Of a stretch of DNA of 64,000 bases, positions 1 through 13,534 are shown one piece after another. This DNA is from Kryptolebias marmoratus (taxonomy: Eukaryota; Chordata; Actinopteri; Cyprinodontiformes; Rivulidae). A program made the translations under genes and the position numbers. The notes under the pieces were generated by a model. That model saw only the letters and a program-made list of their open reading frames with translations. It ran no database searches and was not told where the DNA came from. The stretch's first letter is position 1. The number at the start of each line of letters is the position of its first letter. The stretch covers positions 27,026,251 to 27,090,250 of the forward strand of contig NC_051444.1 in NCBI RefSeq assembly GCF_001649575.2. The letters are read 5' to 3'.

Positions 1-785
1 AAAGATATGTGAGATTGTTTGATGTCTGCACAGCAATGGATCACACGAGTACATTTTCCTGAAGAAACCAAGAGACCAATTCTGTTGGTAACAGAGAACT
101 ACTGACAAAATATTAAGAAATAACTCTAACTAAAAACAATAATGAATCTATCCAAAGTTTTATTATTATTAATATTAATATTTACACTCCTCAGGAAATA
201 TGCTTGACTTTGTCAATGATTTACAAAATGCTTAATTTGTCAATCAAATTATACTTTTGCTCTGTTTTGATTTCACTATGTTGCCTTCAGCTGACCTGTT
301 AATTAATACAAGCGTAACTGAACTGCAAAATTTTCTTTTTTCTTTTTTAATTTTTGAGGTGTTTCTTTGTTTTTCATCTGGTACTTACAGCAAATCATAA
401 CCATGAAACAAGTGAATTAAATTAGATTTACAAAATGTTGAAAGGGACGGTAACAAAGACCTCAGTTTTGCCATGCTTATAATGAAATTATCATTTAGTG
501 AAGCTGTGTAACTGATTGGTCATTTATTAAGGCTGCAGAGAAATAAGAAATAACCCACATGAATCGGCTGATTAGCTTTGAGGCAGGCCACATTAATCAA
601 TGAACAGAAGAAAGATAATTACAGACAGAGATTGAATACTGTCAGATAAGATGCGAATGAGTTCACAGCAGAAGGAGAACCAGACAAGCCACACAGGTAC
701 ATAATTAGTCATGTCTGGGCAGAAACACTGAGGTCAAGCAGCTTCAACAATGATGTCTCTCCTGGCAATCTGGATCTATTGTAAT

Positions 786-802
786 GGGGGGGGGGGGGGG
801 GG
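786..802 (+). repeat. G17 homopolymer
   Basis: Seventeen consecutive G in otherwise AT-rich sequence. Confidence 0.95.
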
Positions 803-2959
803 TGTCTACCAAACCTACACAGTGATGCTTAGAACAGAAAATGTAAAAAGAAGTCATCATAGGCATCATCTGGGTACTTTTGTTTGTATTTTTGCAAGTT
901 TTATCTGATCAGAATTAGTCAAACTTGACTTCATGGGTTTTTTGTCAGAGCACTTTCTAAAATTTGTAGCATTTCATTTAATCAACTTCTATTTAACTTT
1001 CAATATACAGTATTTTAAAAAAGACTGGACATTTACACAATCATAGTTCTAAAGTCATTAAGTTATAGATACAGGATGCAGACAGGGCAAGAATGAATGT
1101 ACCAAGTAGTGCTGCAAGAAAAGCTGAATTTGCAAGAGAAGGCATATATTTAGGAAGTGGTGAGCATTCTAAAAACTAGTTAAGCTTCTTTTGCAGTGTT
1201 TTTCATTTTTGCTACATATGCTACTGCATCTAGAAATGCCTATTGCATGAGTCCAAACATAAAAGTGCATTTTGTGAAATGTCAAGTTCTGTGGCGTATT
1301 TGAGGTATGTGTAAATTTCATGATGTGCTCCTGTTAAATATACTGCATATGTGCTGGGTTGAAGGATAGAAAAGTACAGCATATTCTGACTTAAGCCACA
1401 CAGCCATAACCGTATCCTTGTCGCTGTTGATGTGGCATTTTGTTCCTACCTTTGACCTTGCTGCTGCTTATCTGTTGTGTTCACAGGTAGGTATAAAAGG
1501 GAGGTCTACACTGCATTTGTTATATAGGCTATTTTTATAAACTTCAGATGTTTAGAATCTGTTTGAGAGCAACATTTGGTGCATATGTTGAAGACTATTA
1601 TTGTGAAGGATTGAAGAAAGCTGTGTAAGTGAGTCCTGCTAAGAAATGCAAAGTAATGCGTTGTTATTCTGCAGTTTATCCGGTATTAGGGCACCCATAA
1701 GCTTCAACTGCAGCTTTTATTTGTTTCATACAATACATAACAAGAAACAGCACCTGTGAATTTCACCAACACCATGCCTGCAAAAGAAGAAGAAAAAAAG
1801 GGGACGTTGTTGGTCTATAATTACACCAGCAGCAGTGAACACATTTTACACAACCAGCATCGTTAGCATAGTGTAGCATGAGATTGTATAATGTTATTGC
1901 TGGGTCACAGCTCCATTTTTTTTGTTATTAAGATGTGTGTGTGAGGTGTATGTGACATTTCAAGGTTGCTGTGTTCATGCCATGAAATTTATGAACATGG
2001 CTGATAAATCTGTTACAATCGGATGTTGCTGGAGATTGGACTACATGTGCTACAGTACCAGATTTTGAAAGATGCAATGTTGAGCTGAAATTTTCTTACA
2101 GCCATTTTTAACATACAGCAGATATACAAAAGTGTAATGGGGGTATTAATAGCATTTATTAGGATCTATGTTAAAAAATACTGATTTACTTAAGTCTAAA
2201 ACTTTTAGATAATTTTATTGTTGAGTTATTGTTGCTATTGTTACTACTACTGTCTTTTATTTAAACCTTGAGTTGTTATTAGGTTTTTGTCAGAGATCAT
2301 AATTTATACATTACGTTGTTGTTTATATACCCATAATGATCAGCATGGTATAAATGAGTTGAACTGATATGTTTGTTTTGGCTGATAAAAAATCCTTATC
2401 TTTAAAATTGCAGTTTTTTTCTCACTTTATCCTGAAGTTTTCTTTTTTGTTTGTTTGTTTGTTTTTCAGACTGTTTTGATGTTATATGACAGGCTTCATC
2501 TCAGCAAAGGCATCACTGAGCAAAGACAGCATGTTGTCCACATGTTTCTACCTCTGCCGAGCTTTGTTTGGATGGATGTCAGACAGGTGGAGTAGAAGAA
2601 ACAGATGCAGCAAGCAATATCTCCATGAACTTTCCAGCTCCCAATCCACCGTTAGATTAAATCTAAATCCTGACCCAGGGGTAAGAGTCTTTCACTTGGA
2701 CACAGAGGTCCTTGCAATGCAGATAAACAAAATGAGAAGTACATATTGAAGCTGAAAGCCAAAGAGGTTGGTATTTGTAACAAATACTGTCAGAGGCTTG
2801 GACAAGGATGGCAGGGATAGGGATTACCTCAGTCTAACAAAGAATAATGGTACTGTTTCTTGTGATGTCAAATTTTCTAATACTATGACATTTTATGTGA
2901 CAAAGATAATCATTTAATACAAACCTATAAGAATAAAAATAACATATAAATAATAAAAA

Positions 2960-3800
2960 AGCAAAAAAGTTGTAAGAAGGTTTAAGTCCACCCAATGGTT
3001 CAGCAGCTTGTAAAACCATTTTTAGCATCAATACCGTATAATAAAATTCAATATTTTGTATAACTATCGTCTATCACATTTTTGTGGAGGAATTTTGGTT
3101 CACTCTTCTTTACAATGTTGCTTCAGCTCACTGAGGTTTGGGGGCATTTGTTTCTGCGCAACTTTCTCATCACACCATTTCAAAAAGGCTGTCTGTACCA
3201 TTGGTACACCTTGATTTCATTTTTTAGCCATTTTGTTGTAGATTTACTGATTCTCTTGAATCATTGTTTTGTTGCATGAACTCATTTGGGTCGAGGTTCA
3301 GTGGTCCGACAGATGGCCTCACATTTATCTCTAGAATACTTTGATAAGCAGAAAAGTGGATGGTCAAAAAACATGGCAAACATGGCACTGTGCACTAAGG
3401 CCACTCATCTCTATTTTAGTCTCCTCTCTCTAAAAGTCATTGTTCGAGAGGTTTTATGGTTCATTCAGATGTAATTTTGTTAACCTAAGTAGGGTACCAT
3501 ATTATTTTACAAGAGAAGGGGCTTTTTCCTGGTAACCCTTCTAAACAGGACACTTGTCTTTTTTCTTGGGTTGTGAGCATTGAATGGTCTGATATCAGGG
3601 TGATTTGGCTGGGACATCCACTTGAGAATAATTGTTCACACTGTGGCTTGATGGACTCCAAATTGTTTGTAAATGGACTGGCCTTATATCCCTTCTCAGA
3701 TTGATGGGCAGCAACAGTTGCTTACAGTTGTTAATGTCAGCTTTTTCCCTTTTCTTTTGTTGTAATCCTGTTCTGAGTGAACTCGTGCCATTTTTATTTA
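2960..3800 (-). pseudogene. Tc1-like transposase relic, minus strand
   Basis: Read in reverse, the segment follows a familiar fish Tc1 family. Near 3070-3130 the minus strand encodes NLSELKQHCKEE, a stop, then TKIPP, the C-terminal end of Tc1 transposases. Near 3600-3760 it encodes remains of the helix-turn-helix region (S-S-HSV-N, PINLRRDI). Frameshifts, stops and internal deletions break it. TIRs were not found, so ends are approximate. Short open frames in this region on both strands are by-products of this relic. Confidence 0.72.
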
Positions 3801-5680
3801 TTAGAAGAGACAGGTATGTGAGGCTGTGGTACCGACGAACACAGCTTATATTACTTTTCATGTATGAAAGGACATTATAAGTTCAGTGCCATGGAGACCT
3901 GGTTTAGTATGGTTGATGTGAGTATGTAAAATAAAGTGGAAGTGTGGAACTTCTTATCCATGCACCCTGTGGACTCATAAGATCGACTACTACAGCAGGT
4001 TATGGAGGCTAACCACCAGCGTGGGTTGACTTTTTCAAGAACAGCTTTACCAGTTTGGCTTTGTTTTTGTTAATGACAGGTAATGACAGGATAGAAGATA
4101 TTGTGTGTTTCTGTATGCTAAAGGTTAGATTTGAATAGTTTCAGAACCTGATTAAGACCAGATATTTTTTCAATAAGTCCTGTAAAGTACAACCTTGGAA
4201 CAGAAAGAGGAGTTCCAAGTTTCCTTCTTCCTATGACTGTACATTAGAACTTTATCATCATCTGAATATCAAAGTACGGCATATCAATATTGCAAAGGAC
4301 TGCTTGATCTGCAATAAATCATTGGCTTTTATATTGCAAGCAGTATGCACCCATGCTGTGCAAACCACTAACGTATTTAACTAATCTGATGGACTCCCAC
4401 TGCCCTTGAGGCCCACATTCAGTTTAGATAATTGTAGCAAAGAGGCTAAAAAGCACAGAGACCATTGTGTCGTGTTAGAAGAGAAGAAGAGGGGTGACAA
4501 AAATGTTGATTTATCACAGCTAATATTGCCATCATAACATTCAACAATTATACTGCAAATATATATTTTTCTAGCAGAGTATTATGCAGCCCTAAAGGGA
4601 GGTGGGTACAAAATTTACTGGTACTAAATTAATCTATTGGCCAGAAGAGAAGAAAAAAAAACTTAAAGTTATTAAAATAGCAATTTCTTGTAAAAACAAA
4701 ACAACATACAAAAAAAAGTATTTAAATTTGAGTCAAAAGCATGCAAATGAAATAGAACATAGCAAAGTCCTTTTTCTAGAATGCCTTTAGTTAATCTACA
4801 GGGAGGTTCATGTGGGCAGGAGATAAAAATGTGTGTCATTTTATTTATTTATTTTTTTCATTTGATTTTATTTTCGGCTTGACAAACAAAGTACACCAAC
4901 TATGCAATATCAAAACCAACCTAAAGTATATTTCATTCTTCTCATTTTATTTTCATTTTTTGTTTGACACTACAGGTTTGAAGAATGTTGTTGATACACA
5001 CCACATATTTTCACAATGTTATTGTTTTGTTAAAACATTTTTTCTTTGTTTTTATTTACTTAAACTGAACAAGAAAATTACAAAAAAGCACTATTTTTTT
5101 CCTTAACAATTTCTCTATTTAATAAGTCTTTAAAAAAGCGGTTTAGTCAAGACACACATACTGTATTCTCAGGGCAGCAAATACAAATCTACATGCAATA
5201 CACAAGTACACTATAGAATTTTAGATACAAAAAGCCTAAAAACTAAAATTTCATAGCATATTATCACCTCAGTACTGAAAAGGTCAACCAGTCAGAAGGT
5301 TCAGTCTCATCTGCCTTCAATCTTTTTTAATTTATTTGAACTGATTTGGAGAAACTGGCTCTATAAGATTCAGGCCAGCAGAAGGAAAAGCATATTTAAA
5401 TGCCTATTTTTCATTCAGTATGAGCTTTGGGGAGAGATAAAATGAATAATTCTTTAGAAGATTATACTTACTGTACTTTTAGGAAGAATTTAGGTCTGCA
5501 GAAAAGTTAAGAGCAGACCAAGAATAGCCTTCTAAATGAGGATAATCCTTTATTTGAATCTACAAGAGGACAAAGCAGACCATCCAACTTGAACATGCAA
5601 TGTGCTGTGATGTGAAAAGGTTCCAATGTCGGTCTTGATCATTAGCTAGTGGACGTAAGAATTGCAAAAATGCATATAAA

Positions 5681-5726
5681 AGCACTTTGAGTCGCCTCGT
5701 GCTGAAAAGTGCTATATAAATAAATG
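5681..5726 (+). repeat. LINE/SINE 3' tail
   Basis: AGCACTTTGAGTCGCCTCGT followed by GAAAAGTGCTATATAAATAA is the conserved tail shared by many teleost L2-type LINEs and their SINEs. It is directly followed by the (TACC)n array, the expected place for a terminal microsatellite. Confidence 0.65.
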
Positions 5727-5776
5727 TACCTACCTACCTACCTACCTACCTACCTACCTACCTACCTACCTACCTA
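5727..5776 (+). repeat. (TACC)n microsatellite
   Basis: Twelve uninterrupted TACC units and a partial one, immediately downstream of the retroposon tail. Confidence 0.95.
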
Positions 5777-6801
5777 TAAAACATTTAGGCTGCATGTATC
5801 CAGGACAGACAACAGTAAAATAAAGTAATTATACTGTTATATTAAAATTGTCTTTTTTATGCTACTTAATGAGTTGGGATTCCTAAATCTCCTGTGAAGT
5901 ACACTACTTCCTGAAAATACAGTTGGTTTTACATGTGCAGTTTTGGAAGAATGTCAAAACCACAAACTTTTATGTCTGTGAATCTTAAGTGTTACTGAGT
6001 GATATATGTACAGTAAGTTTCTAGTACACTTGATGACCATGCTTGGTGTTTACTCTTATGTCAAGTTTCAATGAAAGCTCAACACTCTTCTGGCTCAAGA
6101 TTAATGCTAAATATAAGAATCAGAATATGCTACAAAATGTCAAACAATCTGTCCATCCATTTATGCATCAAACAAACAGTGACCTCTTCTAGTTTTAGAA
6201 GCTAGAAATAAAGTCCCAAATTAAAGCAAGAATTAAGTAAATTAAACATTTCAAGGACAATGCACCTTTGGTTTTAACAGAGGTACATTCCTTGGTTCTA
6301 TTCCTGTGGATGTATAGATGAGTTTCTTTTTGTTTGTTTGTTTTTTATTTTTTAATTTTTCTGCAGTTCTTTTTGTTTATTAAAGTCATTTTTCAGTTTT
6401 ACTGACATGCTTTGACTTTGCAACTGCATTTTCGGGTCTATACCACTTTTGCAGTGCAGTTTCACAAGTTGGCTGAAGTACTATTTGTTGTTTTTAACTT
6501 TTTTTTTTAGTTTGTCGTTTGGTAAATTTTGCAGGTTAGTGTACTTGGCTGCTGAACTGTGAGGAACTAGAGGTAACTGAAGACAATACTTTTTACGTAG
6601 ATTTTCTCAATGAGTCATCAGCTTCAACTCTCAACTCTTCTTTGTAACAAATCAAAGTCAACAGTCTGATTTTTAAAAAAATAAAATATCATACTTAAAG
6701 ACCAAACACACACCACTTTGTTAAAATGTGTATAACTTTTTAACAGGGATATTAAGATGGTGGTGTGAGATCAGCTGATGCTGACTGACAGAAAGAAAAA
6801 C

Positions 6802-6966
<165 letters not shown>

Positions 6967-7975
6967 TTGTGCATTTGGATTTAAAAGGCATTGCAACTTG
7001 ACTGTTTCAGTGTCTTTGTCTGCTAGTAAAAAAAAACATGGAGGATATTTTTGGGACAAACATGTGACTGGAGGTGAGACATATTGCCAATAAGATGGCA
7101 AGCCTTAATGTTTAACTTGGTATAGTCTGGGAGAAGATCAGTTGTCACACTGTCACATCATCTTCACTTTGATCTTCAAAGAAAATCTTTCCAGATCAGC
7201 CCCACATAAAGCTTGTACGTTCCCATCCATGTATTGGTAAATGTGAATATAAGAGTGAATACAAATTGACATCCTGTTATGTTGGCATGCCTAGTGAATG
7301 GAGCCATCTTTGAAATGCTCACCTTTCAGGGCTGAGTGTCAATGTAGTGTTTTTATTTGAGTGTGAGCATCATTTTTTCCCTAGTAGTTTGAAGATAAAG
7401 CTCACATGGCTGACAAATAAAAAAGACTTAAGTATGCACTCTCTAATATTCCAAAATCTTTTTACTTTGTGCAGATGCTGCATAAATTTTAGTTAATTTT
7501 CACTGATGTACTCACTGCTGTTACTTTTCAGGTAGCCAATAAAATGGACAGAATCTTTTACCCCAGGTACTCAAGAAAATGCACATAATTCACTTTATTT
7601 GATAGCAAAAAAATACCACATCAAAATATTGCTATAATACTAAATCAGTAGTCACTCAAACTTGCAGATTGCAGAAGGAGACACATTTAATTGGTCAATG
7701 CTATTACAGGGGAGGGGGACCCAAATACTAACCAATGAAAATGAAAAAAAAGTAGTCACATGATCCACAAGGGTTCATTTTGCTTCCTTGTTCATCCCAT
7801 GTGAACATTTCACAGCCCCACATTTTCTCTACAGAAAAGTGCATTTTTCACTTATTTTCACCCAGATCATCACATCCAAAAAATCTGAATTACCTTCAGT
7901 GGTTACTGAGTAAGTAATTTCCAAATCTTTACACAACATGTTATCAAACATGTAATAGGAAATTACAAAAAACTG

Positions 7976-8897
7976 CATGTTGCCCTGAGGCAACATTGTA
8001 CTGAAATAGAATATCATAAGGCAATACCAGGCATATCAGGTTGGAATACAATTTGCAAATACTTCACAAGTTATTCTTATTTGTAAAGAATATATATATA
8101 TATATATATATATATACCTGTGCACGTTATGATGTAATGCAGGAGAAGAATTCACACATTCTCTATATACCTTCAGAAAGGGTATAAAGAACAGGTGCTA
8201 CTGCCAGCTGGTGTGAGTGAGGTTGAGCTATTATATAGAGATAAGGAAGATGAGGTCATAGTGACAATCCAGCAGGGAGAGTGTGAGGATGGAGAGGAAG
8301 ACAGAAATGAGGATGAAGACAAAAGTACAACGATAGTAGAAAATCAACAGTAAGCAGATAAAAGTGAAAATGAGGAATTTGGTGATGATGAAAATGGAGG
8401 TAAAGTAGCAGGCTGGATTAGAGTTGGCTGATTGGTAAATTTATAATAGCACATGTAATTTGTAACTTTTTTTTCTATGTCCTTACAATGGTTGTTTTTG
8501 TGTATGTACTTGTGTACATGCATGGTCTATCTGTGTGTATGTACATGCTTGCCAGAATCGGGTGCATATTAGAATAAAGTGATGTTTAATGTTTTACCTT
8601 GAAACAATGCTGACTTTAATCTTTTGATGCCATTTTTAAAAATATATATTTTGGTTACATTTGTGTTCCATGATGATATGTTGTTGCGTGAAAGCAACAC
8701 ATGGACATGGAGATGTGACTTTTTATTCAATCTAAAATGCGCAATGGGAAAACTGCATGGAAAACTTGATAAATCTGTTTTTGCATGTGTTTGGTTAAAG
8801 AAATTGATGTTTTCATAAAATATATATTCTTGTTTTTGCATGGCAATGTCAAATTAATTTGTCGGTTATGGTACAATGTTGCCTTGAGTCAACAAAC
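7976..8897. mobile_element. Possible inverted-repeat DNA element with acidic ORF remnant
   Basis: 7976-8003 (GCATGTTGCCCTGAGGCAAC...) and 8869-8897, read in reverse complement (GTTTGTTGACTCAAGGCAAC...), both lead into ATTGTAC and face each other. Between them lie (TA)n at 8091-8116 and a short open stretch at about 8178-8353 encoding an acidic peptide (GECEDGEEDRNEDEDK), as in the N-termini of some piggyBac-type transposases. No catalytic region was seen. Target duplication unclear. An internally deleted element is the best reading, not secure. Confidence 0.35.
8091..8116. repeat. (TA)13 microsatellite
   Basis: Uninterrupted TA units. Confidence 0.95.
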
Positions 8898-10730
8898 TTT
8901 TAAATAATAAGATTAATAAAATAAAAAAAATATGTACTGACATTGTTAAAGTGTTTTATGTAAAGCAGGAAAATCATCCAAATAGTTAATTTTTTTATTT
9001 GACACCATAATGTGTACCATAGAGGGTTAACAGCAGAACCAAAACAGAAATTGCATACAGATTTTCATGGTACAGCAGGTACTTTGTTTTATTGACATAC
9101 TGTAGCACCTTTGATGATAAGGAGCACAAAATGATTAACAGCAGAAAAAAGAATAAAGTGTAATAAGATCATATCCCTGCAGGTAATAATATTTTATGGT
9201 AGAATCATTTTAAAGAATCTTACATTCACTGATTCTTTAACTATTTATGAAACACTTTAAGACCTTGTGGAGTTGAGAGATGTTTCTAGTTACTGATTCC
9301 TACGGTAAAATATTTATGTACCTGCAGATATTTTGAATGTGTTTTATCTGAGAGCAGAGGTTTGAAGGTTTTGTCGGTGCCTGTGTTTGCTCAGGGTGAA
9401 CAGTACTTCATAGATTCATAACTAACCTGGCGCTATTGCTTGCAGATAATTAGCCTATAAAGAAGCCCAGTAATGGTTTTGTTAATGTGTTACTGACAAA
9501 AACATGCAGAAGGCAATGTTGCTTTAGGCAAAATAATAGGAAGGTAAAGGATAAAGGAAAAAGGTTGAAAAAATGGAAAATAGCACCAAGTTGGTCTGTA
9601 AAGATTGTGACTACTGTGTAAATAAAAAATAAATAAATAAAACAATGGCAATTTAGAGTGGTTCTCAAACTTTTTATAATGACCACAACAAAAATGACTA
9701 AGCTGTACTTATTGCAACAGACATTCAAAAATAAGCTTTCAAGAATTTCTTTAAAAAATTAGGGTTCTTGCGTTTTACGTGATGCATATAGTCTAGAAAT
9801 ATGTTTATTGTTGGAATTAGGAAAGGTTTACATTAAAGACGAAGCTGGATGAATACTGGTAAAATATGGAGATGGCGTGGGTTTATATAGAAGTGGGCAC
9901 TTTTTCCCACTTCTTTTCATAGAGTAGGTAAATTGGCTTCACTTTATGGGCTCAGAGTAATCGGAGTCACTCACTAAAGTGATCCAGTTCACTTGAGTCG
10001 ATCACACCGCAACCCTTACCCCACTGCTAGATATAAATTAGTAAATAAATAACTCTATGGGGGTGGATTTGCATTATTCTGAGATGTTTATTTTACAATT
10101 CAATACAACAATAAATAAACAAACAACTTATGGATGTTGGAAAAAAAATGGAAAATGTGCAAATTAAATATAAAACAAACCAAATTATTGACTTATGTTA
10201 AATGTAAGTTATATATGTAAAACTTATGTAAATGACTCATCTGAGTCAGCTGTTTTACTAGTGAGTATTTTACCCGAATCAGTGAGCTAACGCAAATAAC
10301 TCAATTTATTTACAGTCATGTTTGTACATAACAGTATAGTACAGACCAATTCAGTGTAATTTCAAGTGACAATTTGAGATTTGCAATTGAAATTTTGCAA
10401 TTCTGTGTCTCCAACAAGTTGCCTACAGTCTCAGCCCAGTGACATACAGGCTTAAGATAAGACTTGGCTCTTCTTCTGCCTCACAAATTTGAACAGAAAT
10501 TTGAAGAAACTTGAATCTTTTCTTTTTAAAGCAATTGTTTCTTTTGTCTCTTTTTTCATTTGCTTTTTAGGTTTGCTTCACAGTTTAGTTTGTGCTGGTT
10601 AATTACCTTATTTTTTAAATTGTAAATAGATGATACAAAATGTATTTTGGAGTAGCACTAGAGGGATCCTAAATACTACCAGTGGTACTTGTACCCCATT
10701 TAAGAACCATAATATGGGGTAGTATGCATA

Positions 10731-10885
10731 GACCAGGGGTAGGCAATCCTGGTCCTTGAGTGCCACTATCCTGCATGTTTTACTTGTTTCCCTGCTCCAA
10801 CACACCTGATTTGGATCAATGGCTGATTAACAGGCTTCTGCAGAACATGAAGAGGTAATTAAACCACTGAATCAAGTGTTTAATT
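10731..10885 (+). repeat. hAT-like MITE fragment (CCAGGGGTAGGCAA type)
   Basis: Starts ACCAGGGGTAGGCAATCCTG, the terminal motif of a very common fish MITE, followed by the familiar GCTCCAACACACCTGATTTG interior and AGGTAATTAAACCACTGAAT. The opposite inverted end is missing, so this is a one-ended fragment. Confidence 0.6.
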
Positions 10886-11736
10886 AATGTTTATTGTGTT
10901 TAAATATAACATATATAAATAAAACATGAAAAGTTCATCTCTGTTTTAATCTCTTGATTAAAACCACTAACAATCACAACTAGGTAAGCAACAAAGTAAG
11001 CTTTCCCTCTTAACTATCTCAAGGAAAACTAAATGTTTAAGGATGTTTTAATTCTATCTCCCTAAAATACTCACACTTCACCTTCATTACAGTTTCATCC
11101 TACAGAATACTATTTTCTTGATAATTAACTTACAACCTATCAACTACACCTTAATGGTGTAATAGGCACCTGAGAGGAATCGAGATGAGATAAATCCTTC
11201 AGTGAAACATGCAGAATTTTGTTCATCATTAGTGACAGGGAATCACCTTTAATAACATTTACACAGCTTGTTTACAGTACACCTGTAAGCAACTGAAGTA
11301 TCAAAGAAATAATTTAAAAAAGTGAACAGGTTCCTGCTTCTAAAGAAGATTGGTGAGGAGAACTGAAAAGATTGTCACAGCTAAAGTGCATGCATAAAGA
11401 TCAGCTCTGACAGTTTACTGCCTTCATTAGTAAGTTGATGAGGCATTTATGTCATTGTTTCCTTCCACATCACAGAGGAGTGTCAACCTAACATACTGTA
11501 CGTTCTACATATTGTAGTTATACAGGATGTTCTATGAATAAACCACCTCCTGCTCACATTCTGCGTGCACTAATTTGCCCTTGAATGTTTCCTTTCCAGA
11601 ACTGTAAACAATCCATCAGCCTCACTGACACAGTAACAACCAGTTATTTACTTTGATAAACACAGACAGCTCATTGGATGTGTCACGGCAGAGAAAAGTG
11701 GTTAAAAGCAGCCATTTCACATGCTGTGTGTTTTAC

Positions 11737-11907
11737 CTGTTACAGTCGACATGCAGCAGTAGGTGGGAGGTGCTGATGGTGAGGGCGATCTTGTGCCACT
11801 GGCCATCAGCGAGACGGTAAGGGAAGGACTCAGACCGCGGCTTGCCTTTGAAGCGGTAGTGGTAGCGGATCTCCTCTCTCACTCCACTGCTTTCCAACTC
11901 AAAGTAA
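11737..11907 (-). CDS. nell1: nell1 internal exon (N-terminal LamG/TSPN domain, second part)
   Basis: Coding exon of 171 nt on the minus strand. The acceptor (CTCCCTGCAG) lies just above 11907 and the donor GTAAAA starts at 11736. After one base that completes the Ser codon of the upstream exon it encodes 56 residues starting YFELESSGVREEIRYHY and including GKPRSESFPYRLADGQWHK and HLLLHVDCN. It ends with AG, so both junctions are phase 2 and the exon is a multiple of three. The ESSG, ADGQWHK and LLLHVDCN motifs are typical of the laminin-G-like N-terminal domain of NELL proteins. The GKPR and ADGQWHK wording is closer to NELL1 than NELL2. GC content is clearly above the surrounding intron. 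It follows the 47791-47941 exon after a 35.9-kb intron. The exon expected next (continuing IYERV...) is not recognisable between 1 and 11736, so it probably lies outside the window. Confidence 0.92.
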
Positions 11908-13439
11908 CTGCAGGGAGAAAAAGTTGAAGATGCTCAGATTCCAAGAAAATCTCATGAAAACACACTATGTGAACAAGGTCTTTTACAACTGATTATTTTA
12001 TTATAATTTCTTATGAGTAATTTTCTTTGTACAAATGCACAAAAGAATTTCTTAATGGGGAAAGTTTCTTCAATTCCAAAAAGTAATCTCACATATCTGC
12101 ATAGTGAGAAAGGAAAAAAGAAAACTGTTGCTTGGGTTTTTTATGCCACAGAGTTTAAAAATCTTTTTCTTCACTTGGGTTCTGAATATGTTCAGCATAT
12201 TTGAAGTCATCCTGCAGCGTTAGCAAGTTTTAAAGATAAAGAGATAAAACTGACACCTTGATCTTGTTTAAAGCTAAACAAACACAACCTGTCTAAGATG
12301 AATACCATTTTATTTAACTAAATAAAATCGTAATCTGCTGAGGTTTATATTTTGGGCCTGCAATTGTCCAAAACAGAAATTAGGAAAACCCTAAATTGTT
12401 ATGAGCCACTGAATTTTTAACTTCCTTCCAGTAGCAGAGAAAATAAAGTACCTGTGAGTAGTGGGTGGGTTTTATTGCCTTATTGTCTTAATTAGAGCCT
12501 AACAGGGTGATTTAATCAATGTTACTATATAATATCAGCTATATTGTTTGTCCACTTGGTTTTTGTTTAGTTCAAATACAACAAATACCATCATAGTAAA
12601 GACATTTTTATTTTTGCAAAAGAAAACCATCCATAACCAAAATGAATGCATAATTGGATTCCTATTCCACCAGTCTTACCTGCAGAAAGTGAGAATGCAT
12701 GTTCTGCACTCTGTGACTCAGTGACTTTAGATTTCAACAGAACAGCTGACAGTATCACAAGCAATCAAGGCACAAAACTGATGCCAAGGTTGGGGCATAA
12801 AAAGCTTTAGCTGTCTGAGAAAGTCTGACAGGAGTTAGCTGTACTTGCTCCCGCTGTCTCTCTTGGTAAGGTGTGAAACAATCCACTTTGCACAGTTTAA
12901 GCAAGAGCTGCATGCAGGCATATCAACTTTATACAATTAGTAATGTTTTGTTCACCTGATTATCCTGATTATTGTAATATTTTAAGAAATTGTACCTCCT
13001 AACCATAGTTTTTCTTAGATGGTAGTTGATAACTTGTTACTTTGTGTGTTGTCAGCAGAGACAAAGTTATCTATATTTTGTATCTACTAGTTTCTTCATT
13101 TTTAGTTGTTTTTTTTTTTCTTCTTGAGAAAGAGAATATTGTGAGCATCATTTTGATAACAGGTATTTTTAACTTTAACCCACCTGGACACTAATACTGA
13201 GTAATTTAATCACGTAAAAGGACACATTTCTTAGCTGGACCCAAATTTCTAAAACAGATAAGAAAAGACTCAACTGCTGAAGCAAATGTGTAATTAACTG
13301 AGTCATGCAATAATGAAGATCAAAATATTTATACCTTTACAGCTCTTAACAAAACCCTTGCAATAATTATTGTTTTAATTAAGTTTCAGTTCAATATTTA
13401 TGTGACAAATTGCAATTTTATTATGGATTACAGGATGGA

Positions 13440-13446
<7 letters not shown>

Positions 13447-13524
<78 letters not shown>
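13447..13524 (+). repeat. (TG)39 microsatellite
   Basis: 78 bases of uninterrupted TG, abutting LINE copy 1. Confidence 0.97.
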
Positions 13525-13527
<3 letters not shown>

Positions 13528-13534
13528 AACTATG

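Noticed and set aside
2486..2749. 87-codon plus frame preceded by a TTTTTCAG acceptor-like motif
   Set aside because: No recognised family and no suitable donor at its end; the pyrimidine-AG arises from a (TTTG)n tract. It opposes the nell1 strand.
9655..10712. Possible hAT element between GTGGTTCTCAAACTTTTTAT and a reversed TATGGTTCTTAAATGGGG end
   Set aside because: The two ends look like different families and no 8-bp duplication was found.
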